Notes under the pieces: generated by a model
What the model was told of the DNA's origin: nothing
Seen by the model: the letters and a program-made list of their open reading frames with translations, nothing else
The model's database searches: none
Program-made: the position numbers and the translations under genes
Origin: Loripinus fragilis
Lineage: Eukaryota; Mollusca; Bivalvia; Lucinida; Lucinidae
Length of the DNA: 64,000 bases
Assembly: GCA_964019695.1 (NCBI GenBank)
Contig: OZ026522.1
Coordinates: forward strand, 58,924,811-58,988,810
Reading direction: 5' to 3'
In this document: positions 35,134 through 45,104 of the stretch, one piece after another
Layout of the letters: each line of letters begins with the position of its first letter
Position numbering within the stretch: the first letter of the stretch is position 1

Positions 35134-35151
35134 TGGTGTCAGGAAAATGGG
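35134..35151 (+). other. probable primer binding site
   Basis: Sequence directly after the 5' LTR starts TGGTGTCAGGAAAATGGG. TGG matches the complement of a tRNA CCA end, as expected at this position; the tRNA is not identified. Confidence 0.6.
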
Positions 35152-35165
35152 ATAAATAGACAATA

Positions 35166-36041
35166 ATGAATGAGTTTAAACCGCCAGAACCACTGATATT
35201 CAATGGAAACCTTTCTGAGAATTGGAGGCGATGGGCTCAGCGTTTCAATCTGTATCTAACAGCGTCAGGTAATGTCAAAGAAAATGAAAAAACACAAGCC
35301 GCCATTTTTTTGCATCTTCTGGGCGAGGAAGGCATTGAAATATTTAATAATTTCAATTGGGCTCCTGGTGGCGATGGCGTTGATGCGGAAGACCCAGACA
35401 AGTTAGAGACAGTTATCACAAAATTCAAAAACTATCGTAATCCAAGAAAAAACACAGTAATGGAACGGTACACCTTCTGGGAAACAAAACAAAAGGAGGG
35501 AGAACCTGTTGACCACTTTGTTAATGAATTGAAAACAAAGGCCAAAACCTGTGGATTTGGTGATCAGACAAATCTAATGATTCGAGACAGAATAATATTC
35601 GGTATTACTGATGAGCGCTTGAGAGAAAGACTACTCAGAGAAACAGACTGTCCGACATTAGAAAAAGTTACTGAGATGTGCCGAGCTGCAGAAATAAGTA
35701 AAAAACAGATAAAAACATTACAGGGAGAAATACCCATTGAAGTAGTTAAGAGAAAACCCTTCAAAAGTAGAAAATCAGCCACTCCAGTACATAAATCTGA
35801 ACACCGAAATAGTAACAAAAGCCCAACTCAACATACTCAAATGAACTCAAACCCGCCAGCTGCGTCATATATGCCGCAACAAAGAAAAAACAGACCAAAG
35901 CCATTTGACTGTAATAAATGTGGAACTAAGCATGTTCCAAACTACTGTCCAGCATACGGTAAAAATGTAAAACTTGCAGGAGATACAATCATTTTACAAA
36001 GCAATGTTTCTACAATAAGAAAATGCATGAGGTTGACATAG
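35166..36041 (+). CDS. gag: gag
   Basis: A 291-residue capsid/nucleocapsid polyprotein. The N-terminal two thirds has the gypsy gag pattern (FNGNLSENWRRWAQRF, then FENLP-like helices and RERLLRE near residue 160). A basic proline/lysine-rich linker leads to a zinc knuckle CNKCGTKHVPNYCPAYGK of type CX2CX3HX4C (residues ~250-262). A second knuckle of type CX2CX4HX4C is encoded at 35966-36007, but in the -1 frame, so the last ~26 residues of this frame are out of register. The break lies in the A-run at 35961-35965. Loss of one base is more likely than programmed slippage because no standard heptamer is present. The start is the first ATG after the primer site. Confidence 0.85.
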   Translation: MNEFKPPEPLIFNGNLSENWRRWAQRFNLYLTASGNVKENEKTQAAIFLHLLGEEGIEIFNNFNWAPGGDGVDAEDPDKLETVITKFKNYRNPRKNTVMERYTFWETKQKEGEPVDHFVNELKTKAKTCGFGDQTNLMIRDRIIFGITDERLRERLLRETDCPTLEKVTEMCRAAEISKKQIKTLQGEIPIEVVKRKPFKSRKSATPVHKSEHRNSNKSPTQHTQMNSNPPAASYMPQQRKNRPKPFDCNKCGTKHVPNYCPAYGKNVKLAGDTIILQSNVSTIRKCMRLT

Positions 36042-36514
36042 ACTCTAATGATTCTGAAGATGAAAGCGAACATCCATTCTTTGTAGGTGTCATAAACAAA
36101 GTCCACTCAGTAAATTCAGAAGAAGACAAGTCTTGGTATTCTTTGCTTAAGATAGAAGATAAGACAGTAAAATTTAAGCTAGACACAGGTGCTGAAGCAA
36201 ATGTCATACCACAGAGTTTATTTTATAAGTTACCTACACGACAGTTGAAAGACACTAAGACCAAACTTTCAACATATGGGAACAATGTAGTGACACCACT
36301 AGGTAAGACAAAATTGACCTGTGAGACCAAGAGTACAAATATGAAGCAAGACCTTGATTTTTATGTCGTAAAATTTCAGGCTACTCCTATTTTAGGCCTT
36401 GAAGCATGCAAAACGTTGAAATTGTTAGAAAAGGTTGACATAGTGGAAAATGAAGACAAGAAAGTGACAATGAACACTCTATTGAAAGATTACAAAGATA
36501 ATTTAAAGGTCTAG
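36023..36514 (+). CDS. pol: pol, protease segment
   Basis: Retropepsin-type aspartic protease, the enzyme that matures Gag-Pol. The catalytic LDTGAEANVIP is at ~36179-36211 (Asp codon 36182-36184), and the flap and C-terminal block ILGLEACKTL is near 36390. The frame overlaps gag by 19 bases in the -1 phase, but conserved sequence in this phase starts upstream of the first ATG, so it is not a separate start. It runs into a stop at 36512-36514 because of another one-base shift near 36500; the linker to RT (GKFEG) continues in the next frame. Confidence 0.85.
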   Translation: MHEVDIDSNDSEDESEHPFFVGVINKVHSVNSEEDKSWYSLLKIEDKTVKFKLDTGAEANVIPQSLFYKLPTRQLKDTKTKLSTYGNNVVTPLGKTKLTCETKSTNMKQDLDFYVVKFQATPILGLEACKTLKLLEKVDIVENEDKKVTMNTLLKDYKDNLKV

Positions 36515-36835
36515 GGAAATTTGAAGGACAATATAAAATAGAGTTAAATTCAGATGCAAGACCTGTAATAAATCCTCCAAGAGTAGTACCTCAAACTTTG
36601 TTACCAAAACTTAAAGAAGCATTAGATGAACTTGAAATTAATGGTGTCATCTCAGCAGTAGAAGAAGCAACAGATTGGGTAAACAACCTAGTTATTGTAG
36701 AAAAGCCTAATGGAAACTTGAGACTTTGTCTAGATCCAAGGGAATTAAATAAAGCTATCAAAAGACAGCATTTCCAGATTCCTACTTTGAGTGATATCAC
36801 TGCTAAGTTAAATGGAAAAACAGTCTTCTCAATTA
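36515..36835 (+). pseudogene. pol: pol, N-terminal RT segment, cut by the LINE
   Basis: Starts with the GKFEGQYKI linker, then PPRVVPQTL, LDELEINGVI and VEKPNGNLRLCLDPRELN, the classic fingers region of Ty3/gypsy RT. It stops in VFSI at the insertion point (36835). The reading frame resumes at 42382 after the LINE. Confidence 0.9.
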
Positions 36836-37289
36836 GTTTAAACATATTTTATTTCAACTTCATGACATACACACATATATATATATACACACATTACAAA
36901 AGGATTAGAACGGAAGCTTAAAGCTTATCTTGTTCATCTCCTGACAATATTCAGCTGCACAAATGTAATGGCGCTCATTCAATTTCAGATGTTAAAAGCG
37001 CAAAATGGCAAACATGACTGAAATATAGTCAATATAATACAAATTGTGATAACTCCACCTTGTAACTTTTACTCTTTTGTTCAACTGAATTATAAATTCT
37101 GTAAAAGAATATCACTGTTTATTGATGAGAAAAGTAATAATTATTTGTAGTGTTATTAAGTTCAAGATCATTTCTTCATTGTTTTTGGACATTATTACAA
37201 AGGCGTGTTATCAAATTGAGAAATTTTGACGAGAAAAAAATGTATGGTAATAAGAACGTTAACAATGATTAATACAAGGTAAAACATGT

Positions 37290-37291
<2 letters not shown>

Positions 37292-37337
<46 letters not shown>
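37292..37337. repeat. (GA)n microsatellite
   Basis: About 22 GA units within the LINE 3' UTR. Confidence 0.95.
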
Positions 37338-37339
<2 letters not shown>

Positions 37340-37438
37340 ATTGAGCAGGCTTGAGGCTGAACTTGGTGGCATACACTAGTAGTTAATTTATCAAACACTC
37401 ATAACTTATTTGAACAGGGTATACTTTAAGGATCAGTA

Positions 37439-37831
37439 TTAAAAACGCTTCGTATCAGAGATATATTTATGGACTGCTTCAAAAATTAGTGAATTTGTGG
37501 GCAAAGACAGTAAGGGATTTCCAAATAAGAGAATTTGAAGAGTAACTGATGAGTGTTGAGAGATTTTTTGATTTAGCTCTGCTCTCTGTTCGCGATAGAG
37601 TGGACAACGCATAAAGTAGTGATCAGTATTCTCCACATTTCCACAGAGACAGAGAGGTGAATCTGTGATGCGTTTCTGAAAGAGATCATCGTTAAGCGAG
37701 CTACACTTTGTACGTAATCTGGTGTGAAGTACCTGAGCACGCCTATTACCTGCATAGAAATGCCTAGGGATGGCTTTAATGTCAGAGTTAAACTGGGCCC
37801 CCGAATACGGGCTTCTCTCTTCGTGGCCCAT
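37439..37831 (-). pseudogene. LINE ORF2 C-terminal domain
   Basis: A 130-residue frame with RAQVLHTRLRTKCSSLN, then SPLCLCGNVENTDHYFMRCP, the C-terminal CCHC-like knuckle (CxC...HYF..CP) of CR1/Jockey/I-group LINEs, and a final helix-rich tail. The stop at 37439-37441 is the expected ORF2 end. Upstream sequence no longer codes for RT, so only this domain survives. The closest relative here is the fragment at 12544-12990. Confidence 0.75.
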
Positions 37832-38380
37832 ATGATTTCACAGCAAGTCTAAAGAATTTCGCAGACGGGTATAAGGTGCTATTACAAAAAGCCAACAGAA
37901 AGGTAAACAAATTGTATCCAGGTCAGAAGAGTCCGTTGTGATTTAGATCAAGTTTCAACACTCCAACGAATTAGCGACAATGTAGATCCCGATCAGATGG
38001 CTTATCTCAAACCCGCTGATCAGGATATACATCGTTTCAGCGCAGAACCTGTTTCCTTTTAAGATAAGTGTAGGGTTCACTAGTCCCGGTGCTCTTATGG
38101 GAAATTGGCAAAAATCTAGAACCAGATCAGACGTCACAGAACGCGTATCTGATCAGAGTCTACGCTGATTGCAAGGGACAATTGCTTTCAAAGAAGTAAT
38201 GTACTAAGCCAAATAATACGCCTCTTCAAGTTTTCAAAGGTAGATAATCTTTTCAGGCATAAATGGGTCATCTTTCGGTGTCAGTGGCTATTTTTCACAT
38301 GTAAACAATCTGGACCAAGATCAGCCCCGAAAAATTCAGCCTGATCGGGATCTAGACCGTTTATCGGTTCGGTGGCATCC

Positions 38381-38870
38381 TAAAATAATTTATGAAGAAT
38401 ATCATTCCTGACAAAAAGTCAGCAGACGACAGAAAGCATGCTAAGTTACTACTCAGTATGTAAAAAGTTCATGAGCGAAAAAATACATGCGGATCTAGTG
38501 AAAACGAACAAATACATGTATCACATCTATACCTGCAATTACATACTAGCATCTAGTCTAGCTTTCTGTGCATTAATTCACAGCAGGTAGCATTATAGAT
38601 ACTGACCGTAAGTTTCCCAGGGATTCTTCTAAAATAATTTATGAAAAATATCAATCCTGAGAAAAGTCAGCAGACGACAGAAAGCATGCCAAGTCTCTAC
38701 TCAGCATGTAAAAAGTTAATGAGCGAAGAAAAAAAAATACATGTGGTTCTAGTGGAAAACGATCAAATATCAAATCTATTTCTGCAATTACATACTAGCA
38801 TCTAGTCTAGCGTTATGTGCATCAATTCACAGCAGGTAGCAGTATAGATACTGATCGTAAGGTTCCCAGG
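38381..38870 (+). repeat. two tandem units of 249 bp
   Basis: TAAAATAATTTATGAA at 38381 and 38630 starts units sharing AGTCAGCAGACGACAGAAAG, TACATACTAGCATCTAGTC and TTCACAGCAGGTAGCA in order. The units differ by scattered substitutions and small indels. Confidence 0.8.
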
Positions 38871-39395
38871 GGGCCTCAAAATCAAGATATACACTGCTTT
38901 AATAGGTGCACATGTAGCAGCTTCAGGAGTGTGGGATAGTTGGTCATGGCTAAGATATCTGACCACAAAACGCAAGACTGACCTTACACAAGCCCATGTC
39001 ATTGAATAGTAATAGTAACTAAAATATCACATCAATGTCGTACATACACCTTGAATGCGTATTCTCTTATCAATATAATGATCAGCGAAACGAAATGAAA
39101 CACAGTGAAGATCCTGATCATTAAGATTCTGAAGAATCCCAGTGATCCGGATCTATACTATTTTCAAATGAGACAGCAACATTGGAGTTAAACCACAACA
39201 TTGATTCTGATCAGCTGACATCCGGCGAAGCCAAATGATCTGGGTCTACACTGGTACAAGCTAGGACATATTCAGCATTACTATTGTGCCAACGAAGAGT
39301 GACAGTCACGTGATATTTTGTTTACAGTTGCTGAGTATATAGTACAATACTACCCATAAAATATTAACTTGTGTACTTCACGTTAGAAGATACTG

Positions 39396-39450
39396 TAGTG
39401 TAGTGGTTATGTCTAGGGCGTTGGGCGCAGGCGTACCAGGATCGAACCTA
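39396..39450 (+). other. tRNA-like sequence, probably SINE-derived
   Basis: TAGTGTAGTGGTTATG resembles an A box and AGGATCGAACC a B box, 40 bp apart. No acceptor pairing; not a tRNA gene. Confidence 0.35.
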
Positions 39451-39717
39451 TCTAGAGGTGTTTTTTTTTTAAATATTTTTACTAATATAGTTGACAGACC
39501 TATTTCATCAAGTTTTTAATCGCGCGTTATTCCCGTGTACTACACCTCAATTTGATTTTGCCTAGACATATAATTATCGACATGGCAGAGTTCAAGAGTC
39601 TTTATTCTAAGGCCAAACATGGCAATCGGTACAAAAAAATGCAACAACATGATAAACCATCGTCTTGAGATTCAGACTTTGGTCACTAGGCCCAAAAGGA
39701 ACAGACCGCATTATTAC

Positions 39718-39830
39718 AGCTTACTGTAAATTCGGAAGTTTTCGCGGGGGTTTTATACTCGCGAAACTTCGCACGTGCAACATTTCGTGAAAATAAAATC
39801 CTCGCGAAATGGCGAGATCACTCTGTTGTT
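39718..39830. repeat. CGCGAAA-rich repeat
   Basis: CTGTAAATTCGGAAGTTTTCGCG then ACTCGCGAAACTTCGC and CCTCGCGAAATGGCGA: the word TTCGCG/CGCGAA occurs repeatedly in both senses within ~110 bp, much denser than its surroundings. Confidence 0.5.
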
Positions 39831-40104
39831 TACTGATATATAGGTTAATCATGCCCTAGTCACACATTTCGATGTCGCAAATATGTCTTTTAACGCTATT
39901 CGCGTATAATTCCGTATTGGCAGTAGTTTGTGTTGTTACATATGTTTTTATATATGTGCCTTATACATGTTAAAGGGATGAAAACTAAAAAAAAATAATG
40001 ACAAAATAAATAAAAAAGAAAAAAAACATGATGAGAATTATAAAAGCAGACCACCCCCCCCCCCCAAAAAAAAAAAAATAATAAAATAAAAAACACGAAA
40101 AAAG

Positions 40105-40182
40105 AGCAGCCAGTGAGATTCGAACCTATAAAATTTATTTGCGGTTTAGTAATCTTCCTCGCTACCACTTGAGCTAACTCGA
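40105..40182 (-). other. tRNA-like sequence, SINE or tRNA relic
   Basis: On the minus strand GTTAGCTCAAGTGGTAGCG is a strong A box and ATAGGTTCGAATCTC a strong B box. D- and T-arm-like sequences are present, but the acceptor ends do not pair and no anticodon stem is clear. Rejected as a functional tRNA. Confidence 0.4.
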
Positions 40183-40838
40183 ATATATAGATCAACTGTG
40201 TATTAATCCTGTCATAAAAGGTAAGTCCCATAAATTTGTAAACAAAACATGACGTCACTTCAACTCTTGGCTGGCAGAATAATAGTCGACACAACAACAA
40301 CAACAACAGTACAGGTACTGATAAGATGATCTCTCAAAAAGCTACATGTACTCGAGCTGCTTCGCACCTGTAATGGATGAAACATTCCTGTTTCAAGGTA
40401 ACAGTATAGCTCCCAGTCTGGTGATTTCTGGTGAAGCCACCTGGTCCAGATCTACACTGTTTTTGTGGGGGGTTTTTTTCGGTTTTATATATAGATGCCT
40501 ATCGAAAAAATAAAAAGTGGATCCTTGATGTGTACATTGAATGAAAATCGGTTAACTTATTTGAAAGAAAAAAAAAAAACAGAAAACGGGTTCAGCTCAG
40601 CCTGCACCAGAGCTCAGGCTGAACTGGGCTCACTCTGTTGTGCATTTTAGCTATATCATACGTTTTGGCAATGAGAGGAAGCAATTAGCTAATGATTTAT
40701 AAAAAAAACTGTAAGGACAGCAAAGGCCAAGATCAGACTGCGCAGGTGCACACAACTGATCTCTACCTTTACCGTTATATTCGTTACGGGAGAAACACGA
40801 ATGAACAAGTTCAAAATACTCAGGGCGATCCATATTAA

Positions 40839-41054
40839 CCCTTAATGCGCCAATCGCAACAAAAGTAGTCTGCCGAAATGTTTAAGTAGCCTCTATGGCA
40901 AAAATGTGGACCCAGATCAGACTGCTCCCATAGGAACAGTCTGTTCTGTGTCCACGCTGTATGTTTCCACACCCAATTCGTCAGCAATGTTTTGAGCAAT
41001 CACTTGCAGCAGACGACCTCAGCAGACGACATTCTAAGTTGGCGCCCCAAGGGG
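40839..41054. mobile_element. TTAA MITE, second good copy, within the LINE
   Basis: Starts CCCTTAATGCGCCAATCGC after TTAA (40835-40838) and ends TTGGCGCCCCAAGGGG followed by TAAA. The internal hairpin GTGGACCCAGATCAGACTGC...GTCCACGC is retained. Confidence 0.7.
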
Positions 41055-41142
41055 TAAACATGCTATTGAGTTTACTGTTGCATGTATTATGAGCGTAGTC
41101 CGCTTGCACGGGCAGTCAAATTTCTATAGATCGGGTCAAAAT

Positions 41143-42036
41143 TTAGTCAACCACACTGCCACCACAAATGGAGTTCAAATCAGCCACACTGGACAGTTTA
41201 TGAATAGACCCTGTCAAGTCCTTCACAAGTAATTTACCATTGGAGGACCACGCCCCTAGAAGTTTTGGTTTGGCTGTCTTGACCTGTTTCCTTACCTCAA
41301 ACAGCAATTTACTGCGCAGTCTTGTAAGATCTTCATTTAAGTAGACACCGCTGAATTCAGTATCTTTGAGCTGTTTTCTATTCATTAACAGCCTCTCACG
41401 TGCACGGTAGGTAGCAAATTTCACTATGATGTCCCTGTGTGGTTTTGTCCCTGGTCTACCAATGCGATGAGACTTATCAATATCACTGGGTGACATACGA
41501 ACATTGAGTGATTGTGCTAGGCTCATGACAAGCTCATCAGTATCTTCATCTGGCCGCTCTGGTATCTTGGATATTCTTATGCAGTTCCTTCTACTATATT
41601 GCTCTGCTTCATCCACCGCCTGCTCCAGTTTAGTGACACGGGATTTTAGTTCAGTGTTCTCCTGTGCTAACCGTTTATTCTCTAAATACAGCTTGTTAAG
41701 TTTGTTGTCTATGACTTCGCCAACAGCTTCTTTTATAAGATATCTGATATCACCCCTCACTGATTCAAGGACACTATTCTCTACAGAGGGCTGAATCAAG
41801 TCGCACATTTTCTGCAGCTCGGAGTCTGGTAAAAGTAGTATTCCTGTCTGTGTTATTAACGATTCTGTTTCTCCAGGATCTATAATCTCAGCGATATCAC
41901 CAATGCTACTACCTGATGCTGCCCTATTCTTCTTTAACTGCTTGTCCTCTGGTGAGAACGGAGAAGGCAATTCTCGCTTTCTTGTCAATGCCGCTTCAGA
42001 GGTTCCACTTGGGGTACTGGTGAGATTCCCATTCAT
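41143..42036 (-). CDS. LINE ORF1 protein (coiled coil plus RRM-like domain)
   Basis: A 297-residue nucleic-acid-binding chaperone of a LINE, expected to coat its RNA. Order: a charged, disordered N-terminus (~1-60); a segment with LLPDSELQKMCDLI; a coiled coil (~105-145, YLENKRLAQENTELKSRV and EQAVDEAEQYSRR); and an RRM-like domain starting RRNCIRISKIPE with DKSHRIGRP and the RDIIVKFATYRARERLL strand/helix pattern; then a C-terminal domain (VYLNEDLTRLRSKLLFEVRK). The frame is fully open, so this LINE copy inserted relatively recently or the ORF is by chance unbroken. There is no zinc knuckle. Confidence 0.8.
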   Translation of the reverse strand: MNGNLTSTPSGTSEAALTRKRELPSPFSPEDKQLKKNRAASGSSIGDIAEIIDPGETESLITQTGILLLPDSELQKMCDLIQPSVENSVLESVRGDIRYLIKEAVGEVIDNKLNKLYLENKRLAQENTELKSRVTKLEQAVDEAEQYSRRNCIRISKIPERPDEDTDELVMSLAQSLNVRMSPSDIDKSHRIGRPGTKPHRDIIVKFATYRARERLLMNRKQLKDTEFSGVYLNEDLTRLRSKLLFEVRKQVKTAKPKLLGAWSSNGKLLVKDLTGSIHKLSSVADLNSICGGSVVD

Positions 42037-42381
42037 TTTGACTTTGTAGCCTAATAGCGTAATTTATGTCCAACAGTATAGATTGAAAATTCTGGTGCGG
42101 AGTCGGTTTATATACCGTTATTGTTCTGTTTATGTAATAAAGGTGTATCACGTGATGTTTATATTATTGTTACATATAGAAAATATGATTTTTAAATTTC
42201 TATCTTGTATAAATATTCATTGTAAATAGCAGCATAAAGTTCGACTCACTGTGTTTCACTCATATTCACTAATCCATATTCCTCCAGGAAAAAGTCCTTC
42301 AATCACATGAAATTAAGATTTTTTCGCACACCGAAATTTAAACTTTGCTTACGCCATTTTAATCACGTGACCGCCAAAACT
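42037..42381 (-). promoter_or_regulatory. LINE 5' leader, possible internal promoter
   Basis: The ~345 bp between the LINE 5' edge and ORF1. LINE promoters sit here, but no specific element is recognised. Confidence 0.3.
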
Positions 42382-43050
42382 TCTTCTCAATTATTGATGA
42401 AAAAGACGGATATCATCAGGTAGAGTTAGATACTCCAAGTTCTTACCTTTGCACGTTTCAAACACCGTTTGGTAGATATCTCTATCGACGTATGCCTTTC
42501 GGAATCAGCAGTGCTAGTGAGGTCTTTCAAAGAAAGAACATTCAGACATTTGGAGATATTCAAGGAGTATACATGATTCATGATGATATGATTATTGCTG
42601 AAGCTGATGAAAGAGAACATGATGACATTCTAAGAAAAGTTATGAAGAGAGCACAGGAGAAGAATATAAAATTTAATAAAGAAAAGATACAATTTAAAGT
42701 AAAACAGGTGAAATACATGGGTAGTATCTTAAGTAAGGATGGTAGCAAACCAGATCCAGAAAAAGTGAAGGCAATATCAGAAATGCCAGATCCTGAAGAT
42801 AAAAAAGGAATAGAGAGATTACTTGGAACAATAAACTTTTTAGCATCATATATTCCAAATATGTCAGACATAACTGCTCCAATAAGGGAGTTGTTGAAAA
42901 GTGATGTAATATTTGATTGGCAAGCTAAGCAAAAGAAAGCTCTGGAAACAATAAAAATGATACTGACTAGTAACCCAGTGTTAAAATTTTATGATGTAAC
43001 TAAATGTTACAATACAAACAGATTCCTCCCAAGATGGATTAGGATCTTGT
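42382..43050 (+). pseudogene. pol: pol, C-terminal RT segment and RNase H start
   Basis: Resumes FSIIDEKDGYHQVEL, then RYLYRRMPFGISSASEVFQR. The YxDD-type catalytic site reads as MIHDDM (42573-42590), so the second and third acidic residues are present but the usual aromatic residue is not in its position. Thumb and connection follow (VKYMGSILSKDG, LLGTINFLASYIPN). A frame change near 43000 precedes the RNase H DSSQDGLG motif. Confidence 0.85.
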
Positions 43051-43053
43051 CTG

Positions 43054-44316
43054 TTGCAAGAAGGGCATCCGATAGCCTATGCATCGCGATCACTAACAGA
43101 AGCTGAAAAGAACTATGCTCAAATAGAACGCGAGTTGCTAGCAATAGTATTTGCATGTGAAAAGTTCAACCAATACATCTATGGTAAAGAAGTAATTGTT
43201 CAAACAGATCACAAGTCTTTACAAGCAATTCAAAATAAACCACTGCATAAGGCACCACCTAGGTTACAAAGGATGCTATTAAGACTACAGAAATATGATC
43301 TTATTCTCAAGTATACACCGGGAAAGAACATGTATGTGGCAGATACACTTTCGCGTGCTTATCTTAAAACTGTGGTAAATAAGAATGATGAAATGGAGGA
43401 TGAAATAAAAACAATGATACACACTATAGTAAAAACCTTGCCATTCAGTGATGAAAGACTAAATGCTATAAAAGAATCAACAAATAGTGACAGGGATCTA
43501 AAACAATTAAAGAAAGTAATACAAGAAGGATGGCCTAGTCACAAAAGCAATCTACCAAGTGAAATAAGACAGTATTGGAATATTCAAGATGAAATTCATA
43601 CTACTGAAGATCTTATGTTTGTTGGGGATAGAATAATTATTCCAGCAGATCATCAAGAACTTGTTCTGAAAGTACTACATGAAAGCCATTTAGGTATGGA
43701 AAAGTGTAAAGTAAGGGCTAGAAAATCTATTTACTGGCCAAATATGTCGAGAGATATTGAAAGAATGTGTTCACAATGTGGTACATGTAATAAGTTCAAA
43801 AGAAATAACCAGAAAGAAACTCTAATACAACACAAAGTACCGGAACGTCCTTGGCAGAAAGTGGGGATTGATTTGTTTGAATATAAAACGCATGACTACG
43901 TTCTAGTCGTTGATTATTATTCAAAATTCATAGAAATCAGAATGCTTCAAAGAAAAACTGCTAAATCGGTTGTGTTTAGTATAATGTCAATTTTCAGTGT
44001 ACATGGCCTTCCAGAAGAAATAGTAGCAGATAATATGCCATTTAACAGCAGATATTTCAAAGAGTTTGGAAAAAGGAACAATATTAAGATATCTACTAGT
44101 AGTCCTACTCACAGTCAAAGTAATGGAATGGCAGAGAGAAGCATTCAAACAGTAAAAAATCTGTTCAGAAAAGCCCATGCTGAAGGGAAGGATGAGCATA
44201 TTGCTTTACAAGAATATAGAAACACTCCAATTTCAAATTGTGAATACTCACCAGCACAAATGCTTATGAACAGAATGCTAAGGGATTCCATAAGATATAG
44301 AGTTGGAAAGACCTAA
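43054..44316 (+). CDS. pol: pol, RNase H and integrase
   Basis: Covers the end of RNase H (HPIAYASRSLTEAEKNYAQI, VQTDHKSLQAI, DTLSRA), the HHCC zinc region of integrase (HESHLGMEKC...MCSQCGTC) and the DDE core. Core acids: D in GIDLF (43870-43872), D in VADN (44029-44031) and E in GMAERS (44134-44136). The gap between the last two is 34 residues, not the usual 35, because the DNGPxF loop reads DNMPF. The first codon listed is TTG; the true frame continues from the RT through the shift near 43000. Translation ends at TAA (44314-44316), after which coding sequence continues in the same frame. Confidence 0.85.
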   Translation: MQEGHPIAYASRSLTEAEKNYAQIERELLAIVFACEKFNQYIYGKEVIVQTDHKSLQAIQNKPLHKAPPRLQRMLLRLQKYDLILKYTPGKNMYVADTLSRAYLKTVVNKNDEMEDEIKTMIHTIVKTLPFSDERLNAIKESTNSDRDLKQLKKVIQEGWPSHKSNLPSEIRQYWNIQDEIHTTEDLMFVGDRIIIPADHQELVLKVLHESHLGMEKCKVRARKSIYWPNMSRDIERMCSQCGTCNKFKRNNQKETLIQHKVPERPWQKVGIDLFEYKTHDYVLVVDYYSKFIEIRMLQRKTAKSVVFSIMSIFSVHGLPEEIVADNMPFNSRYFKEFGKRNNIKISTSSPTHSQSNGMAERSIQTVKNLFRKAHAEGKDEHIALQEYRNTPISNCEYSPAQMLMNRMLRDSIRYRVGKT

Positions 44317-44631
44317 GAACCGGCAATTGTTATGGACAAACACAAGACTCCTCGATCATATATTGTTTCTAATGAATATGGAAATACATTAAGGAGAAAC
44401 AGATATCATCTACAGAAAACCCAAGAAAAACCAATACCGATTGTAGAACCTGACTACAATCAATATGAACCAATTGAACCAGAAAACACTAGTGTGAATG
44501 TACAACCGAACTTAGAACCATCAGATAAGAATACAGTTTCAAGCACACCAACAACACCAACACCAAAGATCAGACCAAGAAGAGATATAAGGAAACCAGC
44601 TAGATTCAGAGATAAAGATTTCAGTTATTAA
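44317..44631 (+). pseudogene. pol: pol, integrase C-terminal tail after an in-frame stop
   Basis: Same frame as the integrase: TPRSYIVSNEYGNTLRRNRYHLQKT is the GPY/F-like end region of gypsy integrases, followed by a proline/threonine-rich tail with RRDIRKPARF. The TAA at 44314 separates it, so a full polyprotein cannot be made from this copy. Confidence 0.75.
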
Positions 44632-45094
44632 GTAGTGATTAAAGTGTTCTGTGTGTTTGATATAAATCAGATGGTAAAGATCTGATTCTAAGTCTTGGAT
44701 ACATGTGCTAGTAACCGCTGTATCTGAGCAATTGTAAGTTTACAGTGCAACTCAATAATACCATACGAAAGATAACTTTTTATTTTTAGAATAAAAATCT
44801 GTCTAGTCAGATCTCTAGTCTAGAGTCTTACTAGTCATCTTCTATTTTATTTGATTTTGTTTTTTTAAGGTATTTGCCTAATGTCAGGTAGCCTATTGAG
44901 GTCTCACTGTTCACTCATGTATGATCGTATTCAATTAGTAGTTTAATAAGCATATAAAAATGGTTAATTACTTTTATTCTACTTAATTGATGATTCCGTT
45001 GTGAAGTTAATAAACAGTATCACATACTTTATATTGATGGTGCTTTAAAGAAACTTCATAAATTCCAAATTAAACATTTGAAATTCATTTTCAT

Positions 45095-45104
45095 AGAAGG
45101 GAGA
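45095..45104 (+). other. polypurine tract
   Basis: AGAAGGGAGA abuts the 3' LTR and would prime plus-strand DNA synthesis. Confidence 0.8.

Larger units (their letters stand above)
37832..40834. other. repeat-filled gap in the LINE, no gene
   Basis: No RT or endonuclease motif in any frame. Holds GATCAG hairpins (37980-38040, 38108-38170, 38303-38363, 39100-39170, 40408-40465, 40710-40770), a 249-bp tandem repeat, tRNA-like sequences and a CGCGAAA-rich repeat. It probably reflects later insertions combined with loss of ORF2. Confidence 0.5.
36836..42381 (-). mobile_element. LINE inserted in the RT, target duplication TCTTCTCAATTA
   Basis: A 5,546-bp insertion flanked by the 12-bp duplication at 36824-36835 and 42382-42393. 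It lies on the minus strand: ORF1 at the right (5') end, the ORF2 C-terminus near the left (3') end, and an AATAAA word by the 3' edge (~36851). Nearly all of ORF2 is missing or replaced by other repeats between 37832 and 40834. The 5' end appears full length because ORF1 and ~345 bp of leader are kept. The clade is not certain. Confidence 0.85.

Noticed and set aside
36023..36041. Programmed -1 frameshift between gag and pol
   Set aside because: No X-XXY-YYZ heptamer in the gag frame here, and conserved pol-phase sequence already starts at 35966, far upstream of the overlap; a one-base deletion fits better.
37195..37398. Leu/Ser-repeat protein frame
   Set aside because: Translation of the (GA)n microsatellite.
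40105..40182. Possible tRNA gene on the minus strand
   Set aside because: A and B boxes are good but the acceptor stem does not pair and no anticodon arm is convincing; more likely a SINE or tRNA relic.
41504..41794. Serine-rich plus-strand frame opposite LINE ORF1
   Set aside because: Antisense shadow of the ORF1 coiled coil.
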